From the NCBI GenBank assembly GCA_050185195.1, contig JBFWZQ010000011.1:47336-111335 (forward strand): a DNA stretch of 64,000 nucleotides, written 5' to 3'. Positions within the stretch are counted from its first letter, which is position 1, and each line of letters begins with the position of its first letter. Shown here piece by piece: positions 8,568 to 17,197 of the stretch. Under the pieces are notes generated by a model. The model was not told the DNA's origin and ran no database searches. It saw only the letters and a list, made by a program, of their open reading frames with translations. This DNA comes from CADEFQ01 sp050185195 (GTDB lineage: Bacteria > Pseudomonadota > Gammaproteobacteria > Steroidobacterales > Steroidobacteraceae). The position numbers were made by a program, and so were the translations under genes.

Positions 8568-9713
8568 ATGGAGCCCGGATTCGCGCCAGGGGATGAGGCT
8601 TTCCGGGCTGAAGTGCGCGAATTCGTGCACGCCAGGTTGCCGCCGGGACTGCGCCACAAGGTGCTTGCCGGCGAGCCCCTCGGCAAGGCGGATTACCTCG
8701 CCTGGCATGCCATCCTCTTCGAGCGCGGCTGGATCGCGCCCAACTGGCCGCGCGCCTTCGGCGGCTGCGAGTGGAGCGCGGTGCGCCAGCACGTTTTCGA
8801 AGAGGAATGCGCGTTGGCCGGTGCGCCCGCGATCCTGCCCTTCGGCATCCGGATGGTCGCGCCGGTCCTCATGAAATTCGGCGATGCCGCCCAGCAGCAG
8901 CGCTTCCTGCCGCGCATCCTGTCGGGCGCGGACTGGTGGTGCCAGGGTTATTCCGAGCCGGGCGCCGGCTCCGATCTCGCCTCGCTGCGGATGCGCGCCG
9001 AACGACGCGGCGATCGGTATCTCGTCAACGGCCAGAAGACCTGGACGACGCTCGCGCAGTTCGCGGACTGGATTTTCTGCCTCGTGCGCACGGCGAGCGA
9101 GGGCCGGCCGCAGGAAGGCATCTCGTTCCTGCTGGTCGACATGAAGACACGGGGCGTCAGCGTGCGCCCGATCGTCATGCTCGATGGCGGGCACGAGATC
9201 AACGAGGTCTGGTTCGAGGACGTCGAAGTGCCCGTCGACAACCGGGTCGGCGAGGAAAACAAGGGCTGGACGTACGCGAAGTACCTGCTCGGCCACGAGC
9301 GCACCGGCAATGCCGGGGTCGGCCACTGCCGCCGCTGGCTAGGCGAGTTGAAGGCACTCGTGCAGCGCCAGCCCGGCAACGACGGCCGCCCGCTGGCCAA
9401 GGACGTCCGGTTCCGCGACCGGATCGCGCGGCTCGAGATCGACCTGATGGCGCTCGAGGTGATGAACGTGCGGGTGCTCATGCTCGAGCAGCAGCGCCAC
9501 GCGCCGGGCCCCGAGGCGTCGATGCTCAAGATCATGGGCAGCGAGCTGCAGCAGGCGCTCACCGAGGCGACGATGCGCGCGCTCGGCCACGAGGCCCTGC
9601 CTTGCCCGCAGCCCGCGACGGGCCGCTACTTCAATTTCCGGAAAGCGTCGATCTACGCAGGCTCGAACGAGATCCAGCGCAACATCATCGCACGCCATCT
9701 CCTCGGGCTCTGA
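8568..9713 (+). CDS. Acyl-CoA dehydrogenase
   Basis: The 381-residue flavoprotein has the full acyl-CoA dehydrogenase layout: an N-terminal helical domain (EVREFVHARLPPGLRHK), a middle beta domain with WCQGYSEPGAGSDLAS and GQKTWTTLAQFADW (FAD contacts), and a C-terminal helical domain ending SIYAGSNEIQRNIIARHLLGL. It should oxidise an acyl-CoA to the 2-enoyl-CoA and pass electrons to ETF. It is followed after 2 bases by a second, shorter member. Such unequal pairs are common for heteromeric dehydrogenases acting on sterol side chains or other bulky CoA esters, so an alpha2beta2 complex is possible. A GGAGG lies rather far (about 18 bases) upstream of the ATG. Confidence 0.9.
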   Translation: MEPGFAPGDEAFRAEVREFVHARLPPGLRHKVLAGEPLGKADYLAWHAILFERGWIAPNWPRAFGGCEWSAVRQHVFEEECALAGAPAILPFGIRMVAPVLMKFGDAAQQQRFLPRILSGADWWCQGYSEPGAGSDLASLRMRAERRGDRYLVNGQKTWTTLAQFADWIFCLVRTASEGRPQEGISFLLVDMKTRGVSVRPIVMLDGGHEINEVWFEDVEVPVDNRVGEENKGWTYAKYLLGHERTGNAGVGHCRRWLGELKALVQRQPGNDGRPLAKDVRFRDRIARLEIDLMALEVMNVRVLMLEQQRHAPGPEASMLKIMGSELQQALTEATMRALGHEALPCPQPATGRYFNFRKASIYAGSNEIQRNIIARHLLGL

Positions 9714-9715
9714 CC

Positions 9716-10834
9716 GTGTTCGCTCTGACCGAGGAACAGCAACAGGTCCGCGACAGTCTGCGGCGGCTGCTCGCCGCCGACTACCCGTTCGAACGTCGCC
9801 GCGGGATCGCCGCGAGCGCACGCGGCTGGAGCGAGGAGACCTGGCGCGACCTGGCAGGGCTCGGCGTGCTTGCCCTCACGCTGCCCGAGGCGCACGGCGG
9901 ACTCGGCGGCGGTGCGATGGACACGTTCGTCGTCATGGAAGAGGGTGGGCGGGCGCTACTGCTCGAGCCCTGGCTCGCGACCGTGGTGATGGGCGCGGGT
10001 CTCATCGCGCGCGCCGGGAGCGCGGCGCAGTGCGCGGTCCTCCTGCCCGCCGTCGGCGCCGGCGATTGCCAGCTCGCCCTCGCGCACTACGAACCGGGTG
10101 CGCGGCATGCGCTCGATGCGGTGGCCTGCAAGGCGCGTCGTGACGGCACGGGCTGGGTGATCGACGGCGCCAAGACATTCGTGCTGAACGGCGCGTGCGC
10201 GGATCCGCTCATCGTGTCGGCCCGCACGGGGCGCGGACTGTCGCTCTTCCTGGTGGACCGCGGCGCGCGCGGACTCACCTTGCGCGGCTACCCGATGTAC
10301 GACGCACGCCACGCGGCGGACCTGCAGCTGGCGGGCGTGCGCGTCGACGCCGGCGCCCTGCTGGGCGAGGAGGGGGCGGCCGCGCCCCACGTCGCCGCGA
10401 CGATCGACGCCGCGATCGCAGCATCGTGCGCCGATGCAGTCGGGGCAATGGACGCGCTGCTCGGGATGACCGGCCAGTACCTCAAGACGCGCAAGCAGTT
10501 CGGCGTGCCGATCGGCAGCTTCCAGGTGCTGCAGCACCGGATGGCCGACATGCTGCTCGAAGCCGAGGCGGCGCGTTCGATGGCCCTGCTGGCCGCGCAG
10601 GGTGTCGAGCGGGCCGTGCCGGCGGAACGCAGCCGCATCGTGTCGGCTGCCAAGCTGCGGGTCGGCGAGGCCGCCCGGTTCGTCGGCCAGCAGGCCGTGC
10701 AGTTGCACGGCGGCATCGGGGTGACCGACGAACTCGCCGTCAGCCACTACTTCAAGCGCCTGACGATGATCGAGCTCGCCTTCGGCGACACCGACTATCA
10801 TCTCGACGCGTTCAGCCGCCAACTGTTCGACTGA
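9716..10834 (+). CDS. Acyl-CoA dehydrogenase, second subunit-like member
   Basis: The 372-residue product begins at a GTG 2 bases after the previous stop (VFALTEEQQQVRDSLRRLLAADYPF). It is a divergent acyl-CoA dehydrogenase: WRDLAGLGVLALTLPEAHGGLGGG in the N domain, a middle domain in which the usual TEPxxGSD FAD loop reads AHYEPGARHA, and a C domain with RKQFGVPIGSFQVLQHRMADM and VQLHGGIGVTDELAVSHYFKR. The altered middle loop and tight coupling suggest the partner subunit of a heteromeric dehydrogenase. The biological substrate is not shown. Confidence 0.85.
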   Translation: MFALTEEQQQVRDSLRRLLAADYPFERRRGIAASARGWSEETWRDLAGLGVLALTLPEAHGGLGGGAMDTFVVMEEGGRALLLEPWLATVVMGAGLIARAGSAAQCAVLLPAVGAGDCQLALAHYEPGARHALDAVACKARRDGTGWVIDGAKTFVLNGACADPLIVSARTGRGLSLFLVDRGARGLTLRGYPMYDARHAADLQLAGVRVDAGALLGEEGAAAPHVAATIDAAIAASCADAVGAMDALLGMTGQYLKTRKQFGVPIGSFQVLQHRMADMLLEAEAARSMALLAAQGVERAVPAERSRIVSAAKLRVGEAARFVGQQAVQLHGGIGVTDELAVSHYFKRLTMIELAFGDTDYHLDAFSRQLFD

Positions 10835-10862
10835 CCATCCACCGACCAAGGAGAGATTCGAG

Positions 10863-13286
10863 ATGAGATCACTTCAATGCGTCGCGCGTGCGACGCTGGC
10901 GTGCGCCGCCGCGACCCTGGCCCCGTGTGGGCCCGCCGCCGCACTGGACCGCACGCTCGATGAAGTGGTCGTCACGGCGCAGAAGCGTGCGGAGAACGTC
11001 CAGGACGTGCCGATCGTGGTGACGGCGATCTCCGGCCAGCTGCTGCGCGATGCCGGGGTGCGCGACATCAAGGACCTCACGCTCCTGGTGCCGGGCCTGA
11101 TCGTCACCTCGACGGCCAACGAAATGAGCACCACCGCACGCATCCGCGGCGTGGGCACGGTCGGCGACAACATGGGCCTCGAATCCTCGGTCGGCATCGT
11201 GGTCGATGAAGTCTATCGCCCGCGCAACGGCGTCGGTTTCGGCGACCTCGGCGAACTCGAGCGCATCGAGGTGCTGAAGGGCCCGCAAGGCACGCTGTTC
11301 GGCAAGAACACGTCCGCAGGGGTCATCAATGTGCGCACCGCGGGGCCGCGGTTCGATCCTGGTGGCACGCTCGAGGCGGTCGGGGGCAACCGCGGTATCG
11401 CGGAAGGCTCGCTGTCGCTGACGGGCCCGCTCGTGGGCGACAGGCTCGCGGGCCGCATTTTCTACGGCCACCGCCAGCATGACGGCTGGCTCGACGTGAA
11501 CGCACGCGCGCCTCGCGGCGCCCAGGAAGACGTCGACCGCGGCGTCGATACGGCACGCGGCCAGCTACTCTGGAAGCCGCTCGACGCCGTGGACGTGCGC
11601 CTGATCGCCGACTGGTCCGAGCGCAACGAGTCCTGCTGCCTCGGCGTGCAGGTCGTGAACGGGCCGAGCGCGGCCATCGTCGGCGCGCTCACGGGAGGCG
11701 GCCTTGCGAATCCCGCAAAGCCGTTCGCGCGCCGTGCCTACGCCAACCGCGACACCCCGCAGGACATCCGCGATCGCGGCGTGTCCGCGCAGGCCGACTG
11801 GCGCCTCGCGGGTGACGTGGCCCTGACGTCGATCACGGCCTGGCGCCATTGGGACTCGGAGATCGGCCAGGACGCCGATTTCAGCGCCGCCGCGCTGCTG
11901 TATCGCGACGCGAAAAGCTACGCGAACACCTTCGAGACGCTGACGCAGGAAGTGCGCCTCGCGGGTGAGCGCGGGCGCCTCAAGTGGCTGGTGGGCGGCT
12001 TCTACGCCGACGAGGACCTCGATTCGGTGAACTCGCTGCGCTACGACAGCCAGTTCGAGCCGTACTACGGGCTCGCGCTTTCGGCCGGCATGTCGCCCGC
12101 GTTGATCCCGACCCTGCTCGGCCGTGCGCCCGGCACATCGTATGCCACTGGCAACGGTTCCTTCGACACCTACGGCCAGGACTCGACGAGCTGGGCGCTC
12201 TTCACGAACAACAGCTATGCGCTCACCGACCGGTTCGAATTCGGCCTCGGCCTGCGCTACACGCGTGAAGATAAGACGCTCGATTCCCATTACACGAACC
12301 TCGGCACCGCGAGCTCCCCAGCGGGCGCCGGCTGCGCCACGGCGCGCGCGCGCTACGCGATCATCTCGGCGGCCTTGCCGGCCGCGGCGCTGCCGGGGTT
12401 CTACGGCCTTGGCTGCGCGACCTTCGCGGATCCCGCATTCAACGATGTGCGCACGCGCCAGTCGCTCGACGAAGGCGAGTGGAGCGGCACCGCGAAATTC
12501 ATCTTCCACGTGTCCGATGACACGATGGCCTACGTGTCCTACGCGCGCGGCTACAAGGCCGGCGGCTTCAACCTCGATCGCGAGCGCATCGGCGGCCCCG
12601 TGACGGCCGCAATCGCCGATGCCGATACGGCTTTCGGCGCCGAGACGGTCGATTCCTACGAGCTCGGCGTGAAGTCGGCCTGGTCCGACAACCGCCTCGC
12701 GCTGAACGGCGCCGTGTTCCACCAGGCCTACCAGGGCTTCCAGCTCAATACCTACAACGGCCTGCAGTTCATCGTGGCATCGATCCCGGAGGTCACCTCG
12801 CGGGGCGTCGACATCGATTTCCGCTGGTTCGCGCCGATCGAGGGCCTCTCGCTGCAGGGCGGCGTGACGTATGCACAGACGCAGTACGGCCGCTTCAATG
12901 CCGCCGCCGCGGGTGCCTCGCCGCGGTTGCCGGGCAACACCCTGTCCTTCGCGCCGAAGTGGACCGGCGGGGTCGCCGCGACCTACGAGCATCCGCTCGA
13001 TGCGCGCCTTGCGTGGCGCGTGAACATCGCCGCGAAGTACCTGTCGGACTACAACACCGGCTCCGACCTGAACCCCCTCAAGGCCCAGGACGCGTACGCG
13101 CTGGTCGACGCGCGCCTCGGCATCGGATCGCAGGATGGGGCCTGGGCGCTCGAACTGTGGGGCAGGAACGTCACCGGCGAGGAATACATCCAGGTGGGCT
13201 TCGACGCACCGCTGCAGGGTGGGTCGATCGGGGCGTTCCTCGGCGATCCGCGGACGTACGGCGCGACCCTGAGGTTCAGTTTCTAG
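10863..13286 (+). CDS. TonB-dependent outer-membrane receptor
   Basis: The 807-residue protein has a signal peptide (about 1-27), a TonB box-like DEVVVTAQKRAENVQDVP, a plug domain (VTAISGQLLRDAGVRD ... IEVLKGPQGTLFGKNTSAGVINV) and a 22-strand barrel ending in a C-terminal aromatic residue (LRFSF). It belongs to the broad TonB-receptor class used by hydrophobic-substrate degraders and sphingomonads rather than the classical siderophore receptors. AAGGAG lies 10 bases upstream of the ATG. It follows the two acyl-CoA dehydrogenase genes by 28 bases, so uptake of the compound they degrade is a reasonable inference. Its TAG stop overlaps that of the facing gene in the palindrome CTAG. Confidence 0.9.
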   Translation: MRSLQCVARATLACAAATLAPCGPAAALDRTLDEVVVTAQKRAENVQDVPIVVTAISGQLLRDAGVRDIKDLTLLVPGLIVTSTANEMSTTARIRGVGTVGDNMGLESSVGIVVDEVYRPRNGVGFGDLGELERIEVLKGPQGTLFGKNTSAGVINVRTAGPRFDPGGTLEAVGGNRGIAEGSLSLTGPLVGDRLAGRIFYGHRQHDGWLDVNARAPRGAQEDVDRGVDTARGQLLWKPLDAVDVRLIADWSERNESCCLGVQVVNGPSAAIVGALTGGGLANPAKPFARRAYANRDTPQDIRDRGVSAQADWRLAGDVALTSITAWRHWDSEIGQDADFSAAALLYRDAKSYANTFETLTQEVRLAGERGRLKWLVGGFYADEDLDSVNSLRYDSQFEPYYGLALSAGMSPALIPTLLGRAPGTSYATGNGSFDTYGQDSTSWALFTNNSYALTDRFEFGLGLRYTREDKTLDSHYTNLGTASSPAGAGCATARARYAIISAALPAAALPGFYGLGCATFADPAFNDVRTRQSLDEGEWSGTAKFIFHVSDDTMAYVSYARGYKAGGFNLDRERIGGPVTAAIADADTAFGAETVDSYELGVKSAWSDNRLALNGAVFHQAYQGFQLNTYNGLQFIVASIPEVTSRGVDIDFRWFAPIEGLSLQGGVTYAQTQYGRFNAAAAGASPRLPGNTLSFAPKWTGGVAATYEHPLDARLAWRVNIAAKYLSDYNTGSDLNPLKAQDAYALVDARLGIGSQDGAWALELWGRNVTGEEYIQVGFDAPLQGGSIGAFLGDPRTYGATLRFSF

Positions 13287-14053
13287 CGCAAGCCCACGAA
13301 AACCACCGCGGCGGCCGCCAGCAGCGCCGCGGCCCCGCCGAGCCTGCGCACCCAGCCTCCCCACGGCAGCAGCTTCTCCGCCATCACGAGCGCGGAGATC
13401 GCCGCGACCCAGGCGAGGTTCATCACTCCGCCGACGAACAGCAGCGCCATCAACAGCCCGCAGCAGCCGAGGCAGTAGAGGCCGTGGTGCAGGCCCATCA
13501 CGAAGGCGCCGCGCGCGCCGGGACGGTGGGCGGTAACGAGAAATCCAGCCGGGGCTCGGCAGTGTTCCAGGCAGGCGGCCTTCGCGGGGAGCCATTGATA
13601 GATGCCGACGGCGAAGAGCACGGCAGCGGTGCCGAGCGGGCGCGTGCTCACGCCCATGGCGTCGATCCAGCCCGTGGCGATCAGCCCGACCTGCAGCGCG
13701 GTGGCGGCGATCGAGAATGCGAACCACACGGCGAGATAGCCTGTGAGGAAGCACGCGGTACGGGTGCGGGGTGCATCCGGCCGGCCGCGCCGGTTGACCC
13801 GGTCGAAGAGGAGCACGGTCGGGGCGACCGACGGGGTCATCATCCCCACCATCATCACGAACCACATCGCGAAGGTGTAGAGCGCGTAGTGGCCGGTGCG
13901 CAGGCCGCCGCTCGTCGCGGGCATCGGCATCGGCGCCAGGGCGAGGTAACCCCACGCGAGCGCGGCGAGCGCCGCGAGGGCCAGGAGCGTGATGAGGGAC
14001 GAGCGGGCGGGCAAGCGCGGCTCAGGCCGCGTGGCTGCGCACGACCCCCGCAC
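13283..14053 (-). CDS. DUF2182 integral membrane protein
   Basis: The 256-residue protein has about six or seven membrane helices. It shows features I associate with DUF2182 (predicted metal-binding membrane protein): MWFVMMVGMMTPSVAPTVLLF, then LHHGLYCLGCCGLLMALLFVGGVMNL. The Met/His/Cys-rich helices suggest metal handling, but the biochemical role is unknown. The start used is a GTG that lies 32 bases inside the DUF1326 gene; a TTG further in is an alternative. It is probably coupled to the DUF1326 gene, and DUF2182 and DUF1326 are commonly adjacent. Confidence 0.8.
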   Translation of the reverse strand: MRGSCAATRPEPRLPARSSLITLLALAALAALAWGYLALAPMPMPATSGGLRTGHYALYTFAMWFVMMVGMMTPSVAPTVLLFDRVNRRGRPDAPRTRTACFLTGYLAVWFAFSIAATALQVGLIATGWIDAMGVSTRPLGTAAVLFAVGIYQWLPAKAACLEHCRAPAGFLVTAHRPGARGAFVMGLHHGLYCLGCCGLLMALLFVGGVMNLAWVAAISALVMAEKLLPWGGWVRRLGGAAALLAAAAVVFVGLR

Positions 14054-14675
14054 CCGTCATGTCGAGCCGGGCGAAATGGGCGTGCCGCGATTCCCACCCG
14101 AGCGGGATGCTCGTCCCGGGCCGCGTGCGCACCTGGCCGCTCGCAGCGTCCGCGCGTTCGTATTCGAAGCCCGCGGGCAGCACGATCTGGGCGCGCACCT
14201 CTTCACCCGTCACCGGGTTGCGGATCGGCTCGACGCGCGCCTCGAAGAGGCCCTCGACCTCGATGCGCGCCGTGCGCGCGCCGAGGTCGGCCTCGATGCG
14301 GATCGGCTTGAAGAGCGGCGCGTGGACCTTCGAGTAGGTGGACGCGAACACGTTGAAGATCGTCGCGCCGGGTTCGGTTTCCTCACCCGACATGATCTTG
14401 AGCAGCGCCTCGCGCTGCGCGCCGTTCGCGCGCACGTCGATGATCGGCTGCGCCTGTCCGTCGCCCAGGTGGATGGCTTGCGGCCATGCGAACAGGCCGC
14501 CGAAGGCGAGTCCGTCGAGCGAGGTCGCGCCGAAGTGACCGCGATCGACCTGGAAGAACACGCCGGCCTGGCAATGGCCCTGCGTCGGTGGCGACATGAA
14601 CTGGCAGGGGCAGCCCCATGCGCAGTTGCAGTTGGTGACGTCGTATCCCTGGATGCGCCAGTCGACTCGGGACAT
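14022..14675 (-). CDS. DUF1326 family protein with Cys-rich metal-binding-like N-terminus
   Basis: The 217-residue protein fits DUF1326: near the N-terminus it has the motif CNCAWGCPCQF, followed by a beta-rich domain. The start at 14675 is favoured by GAGGAGAAGG just upstream. The four closely spaced Cys residues look able to hold a metal or a redox disulfide. No signal peptide is seen, so it should be cytoplasmic. It overlaps the DUF2182 gene and follows a 123-residue unknown protein by 16 bases. The three probably act together; the function is not established. Confidence 0.8.
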   Translation of the reverse strand: MSRVDWRIQGYDVTNCNCAWGCPCQFMSPPTQGHCQAGVFFQVDRGHFGATSLDGLAFGGLFAWPQAIHLGDGQAQPIIDVRANGAQREALLKIMSGEETEPGATIFNVFASTYSKVHAPLFKPIRIEADLGARTARIEVEGLFEARVEPIRNPVTGEEVRAQIVLPAGFEYERADAASGQVRTRPGTSIPLGWESRHAHFARLDMTGAGVVRSHAA

Positions 14676-14691
14676 GGGCCTTCTCCTCGGA

Positions 14692-15063
14692 TCAGCCGTT
14701 CGCCACCTGCGGTTGCGGCAGCGGGTCGAGCTGCACTTCGGTTTCCTCGACTGCCACGGCGGGCAGGCGGGTGAGCAGTGGGAACGGCCCGTCGCCATGC
14801 AGGCGCTGGCCGTTGTTCACGAGCCAGCGCTCGATGTGGCGGCGAAAGCGCACGACGGCTTCGGCCCGCAGTTTCGCGAGGATTTCCTCACCGCCCAGCT
14901 TTTCCTGGGTCGCCGGGACCTGCCACCACCACTGCAGGCGGTCGAGCCGCTCGCCGTCCCGGTAGGGCAGCGTGATAGTGAATCGCCGGCCGATGCGCGT
15001 CTGCGCCGTTTCGGCGTGGGCGAAATAGTCCTCGAGTGCGCGGGGCAATTCGACGTGCGACAT
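14692..15063 (-). CDS. Unknown small protein with Trp-rich segment
   Basis: I do not recognise this 123-residue protein. It has no signal peptide or membrane helix. It contains the unusual run LDRLQWWWQVPATQEKLGGEE, a mixed alpha/beta central region (LAKLRAEAVVRFRRHIERWL) and an acidic, Pro-rich tail. It lies 33 bases after an acyl-CoA dehydrogenase and 16 bases before the DUF1326 gene on the same strand, so it is likely in the same transcript. It may be a partner of DUF1326/DUF2182 or a stand-alone enzyme of the upstream catabolic operon. Confidence 0.6.
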   Translation of the reverse strand: MSHVELPRALEDYFAHAETAQTRIGRRFTITLPYRDGERLDRLQWWWQVPATQEKLGGEEILAKLRAEAVVRFRRHIERWLVNNGQRLHGDGPFPLLTRLPAVAVEETEVQLDPLPQPQVANG

Positions 15064-15096
15064 CCGTGTGTCCGGAAGGCAGCAGGATTCAGCCCA

Positions 15097-16305
15097 TCAT
15101 AGCGCGTATTGCGCGAGTTCGAGCTTGCCAATTTGATTTCGATGCACTTCGTCCGGTCCGTCCGCAAGCCGGAGCGTGCGCGCCTGTGCGTACGCATAGG
15201 CGAGGCCGTGGTCGTCGCAGACGCCGCCGGCGCCGTGCGCCTGGATCGCCCAGTCGATCACCTGGCAGGCCATCTGCGGCGCCGCCACCTTGATCATCGC
15301 GATTTCCTTCGCGGCGACCTTGTTGCCCACGGTGTCCATCATGTGCGCGGCCTTCAGCACGAGGAGGCGCGCCTGGTCGATCAGGATGCGCGCCTCGGCA
15401 ATCCGCTCGAGCGTGACGGTCCGTGCCGCGATCGGCTTGCCGAAGGCGACGCGCGACAGCGAGCGGCGGCACATCTTGCCGAGCGCGCGTTCGGCAAGGC
15501 CGACCAGGCGCATGCAGTGGTGGATGCGGCCGGGGCCGAGGCGGCCCTGCGCAATCGCGAACCCGTCGCCCTCCTGCTGCAGGAGGTTCGCGGCGGGCAC
15601 GCGCACGTCCTCGAAGAGCACCTCGCCGTGGCCATGCGGGGCGTCGTCATAGCCGAACACCGGCAGCGAGCGCAGGACCGTGAGGCCCGGCGTGTCGCGC
15701 GGCACCAGGATCATCGACTGCTGGCGGTGGCGCGACGCATGCCGCGGGTCGGTCTTGCCCATCACGATGAAGAGGGCGCAACGCGGATCGGGCGCGCCCG
15801 AGCTCCACCATTTGCGCCCGTTGATCACGTACCCGTCGCCCTCGCGGACGATCGAGGTCTCGATGTTGGCGGCGTCGCTCGAAGCGACAGCCGGCTCGGT
15901 CATCGCGAAGCACGAGCGGATCTCGCCCGCGAGCAGCGGCACGAGCCACCGATGCTGCTGTTCGGGCGTGCCGTAGCGTTCGAGTACCTCCATGTTGCCG
16001 GTGTCGGGCGCCGAGCAGTTGAACACTTCGGGCGCCCAGGTCACGCGCCCCATCGCCTCGCACAGCGGCGCGTACTGCAGGTTCGTGAGGCCGGGGCCGT
16101 GCCGCGAGGCCGGCAGGAAGAGGTTCCAGAGACCCTGCGCGCGTGCCTTCGGCTTCAGTTCATCGACGATGCGGGTCGGCTGCCAGCGATCGCCCTCGGC
16201 GACCTGGGCATGGAACTCGTTCTCGCGCGGGTAGATGTGTTCGTCCATGAACGCCGTGAGGCGCGCGAGCAGGTCCCGCGTCCGTGCGTCGTATTCGAAG
16301 TCCAT
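15097..16305 (-). CDS. Acyl-CoA dehydrogenase (ACAD10/11-like)
   Basis: The 402-residue protein has an acyl-CoA dehydrogenase fold: FNCSAPDTGNMEVLERYGTPEQQHRWL in the N domain, CFAMTEPAVASSDAANI and INGRKWWSSGAPDPRC for FAD binding, and C-terminal IQAHGAGGVCDDHGLA. This motif set matches the ACAD10/11-like branch that handles hydroxylated or branched acyl-CoAs, but that assignment is by pattern. It follows the SDR gene by 15 bases and probably forms a catabolic operon with it. Confidence 0.88.
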   Translation of the reverse strand: MDFEYDARTRDLLARLTAFMDEHIYPRENEFHAQVAEGDRWQPTRIVDELKPKARAQGLWNLFLPASRHGPGLTNLQYAPLCEAMGRVTWAPEVFNCSAPDTGNMEVLERYGTPEQQHRWLVPLLAGEIRSCFAMTEPAVASSDAANIETSIVREGDGYVINGRKWWSSGAPDPRCALFIVMGKTDPRHASRHRQQSMILVPRDTPGLTVLRSLPVFGYDDAPHGHGEVLFEDVRVPAANLLQQEGDGFAIAQGRLGPGRIHHCMRLVGLAERALGKMCRRSLSRVAFGKPIAARTVTLERIAEARILIDQARLLVLKAAHMMDTVGNKVAAKEIAMIKVAAPQMACQVIDWAIQAHGAGGVCDDHGLAYAYAQARTLRLADGPDEVHRNQIGKLELAQYAL

Positions 16306-16320
16306 GACCCTGTACCCCGG

Positions 16321-17091
16321 TCAGGCGATGAGGTATCCGCCGTCGACGTTGAGTGCCACGCCGGTCGTGTAGCTGGCCGCCGGCGAGACGAGATAGAGCA
16401 CGGCGCCCGCCATTTCGTCGGGCTGCGCGACGCGGTTCATCGGCACGTGCGGCAGCACCTTCTGGAGCATGGCGGCATTGCGCGTGAGCGCCGCGGCGAA
16501 CTTCGTGTCGGTGAGGCCCGGCAGCAGTGCGTTGACACGGATGCCCTGCTGGGCGCACTCGCGCGCGAACGCCTTGGTCATCGCGATGACCGCCGCCTTG
16601 GTGATCGAATAGACGCCTTGCAACGGCCCCGGTATCACGCCGTTGATCGAGGCAACGTTGACGATGCTGCCGCCGCCGCCCTTCGCCATCAGCTTTGCGG
16701 CGGCCTGCGACATGAAGAAATAACCGCGGATGTTCACGTCCACGGTCTTCTGGAACGCACCCGGGTCGATCGAGGTGATCGGGCCGAAGTGCGGGTTCGT
16801 CGCGGCGTTGTTGACGAGGATGTCGAGCCGGCCGTGGCTCGCCTCGATCGCCGCCACGGCCTGCTCGATCTGCGCGAGCTCGCCGATGTGGCAGGCGAGC
16901 GCCGTGGCGTCGCCGCCGGCCTCGCGAATCGACGCGGCGACGGCCTCGCATGCGTCGAGCTTGCGGCTCGAGACGATCACTCGCGCGCCCGCGGCGGCGA
17001 GCGTGCGCGCGATCGACTCGCCGATGCCGCGCGATGCGCCGGTGACGAGCGCGACGCGGCCCGAGAGGTCGAACGAGGGAGCGCTGCCCAT
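16321..17091 (-). CDS. Short-chain dehydrogenase/reductase
   Basis: The 256-residue oxidoreductase has the classical SDR motifs: TGASRGIG near the N-terminus (NAD(P) binding), NNAA in LDILVNNAATNP, and the catalytic Ser-Tyr-Lys with VYSITKAAV (YxxxK). The length is typical. It should interconvert an alcohol and a ketone, or act on a 3-hydroxyacyl-CoA. Its place before an acyl-CoA dehydrogenase points to a catabolic substrate. No cofactor preference is claimed. Confidence 0.9.
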   Translation of the reverse strand: MGSAPSFDLSGRVALVTGASRGIGESIARTLAAAGARVIVSSRKLDACEAVAASIREAGGDATALACHIGELAQIEQAVAAIEASHGRLDILVNNAATNPHFGPITSIDPGAFQKTVDVNIRGYFFMSQAAAKLMAKGGGGSIVNVASINGVIPGPLQGVYSITKAAVIAMTKAFARECAQQGIRVNALLPGLTDTKFAAALTRNAAMLQKVLPHVPMNRVAQPDEMAGAVLYLVSPAASYTTGVALNVDGGYLIA

Positions 17092-17120
17092 GAGGTCATC
17101 GTAGCCGAGAACGCCCGGAG

Positions 17121-17194
17121 TGGTGCCGGGTTTTCGGTTGTTCGGTTATTGCGGGCGGACGCCCAATAACCGAATAACCGAAAACCCGGCACCA
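17121..17194. repeat. Long palindrome, 31-bp arms with 12-base spacer
   Basis: Arms 17121-17151 and 17164-17194 are inverted copies with 30 of 31 pairs matching. The single exception is G at 17140 against T at 17175, which would still pair as G-U in a plus-strand RNA. Each arm contains near-repeats of TTCGGTT (plus strand 17134-17149). The spacer itself holds GGCG/CGCC. It fills most of the 106-bp gap between dinB (upstream, minus) and the SDR gene. A terminator or a mobile palindromic repeat of the REP/REPIN kind would both fit. Confidence 0.75.
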
Positions 17195-17197
17195 ACT

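Noticed and set aside
12230..12245. A GGTTCGAAT match resembling a tRNA T-loop
   Set aside because: It lies inside the TonB receptor coding region with no matching stem or acceptor arm.
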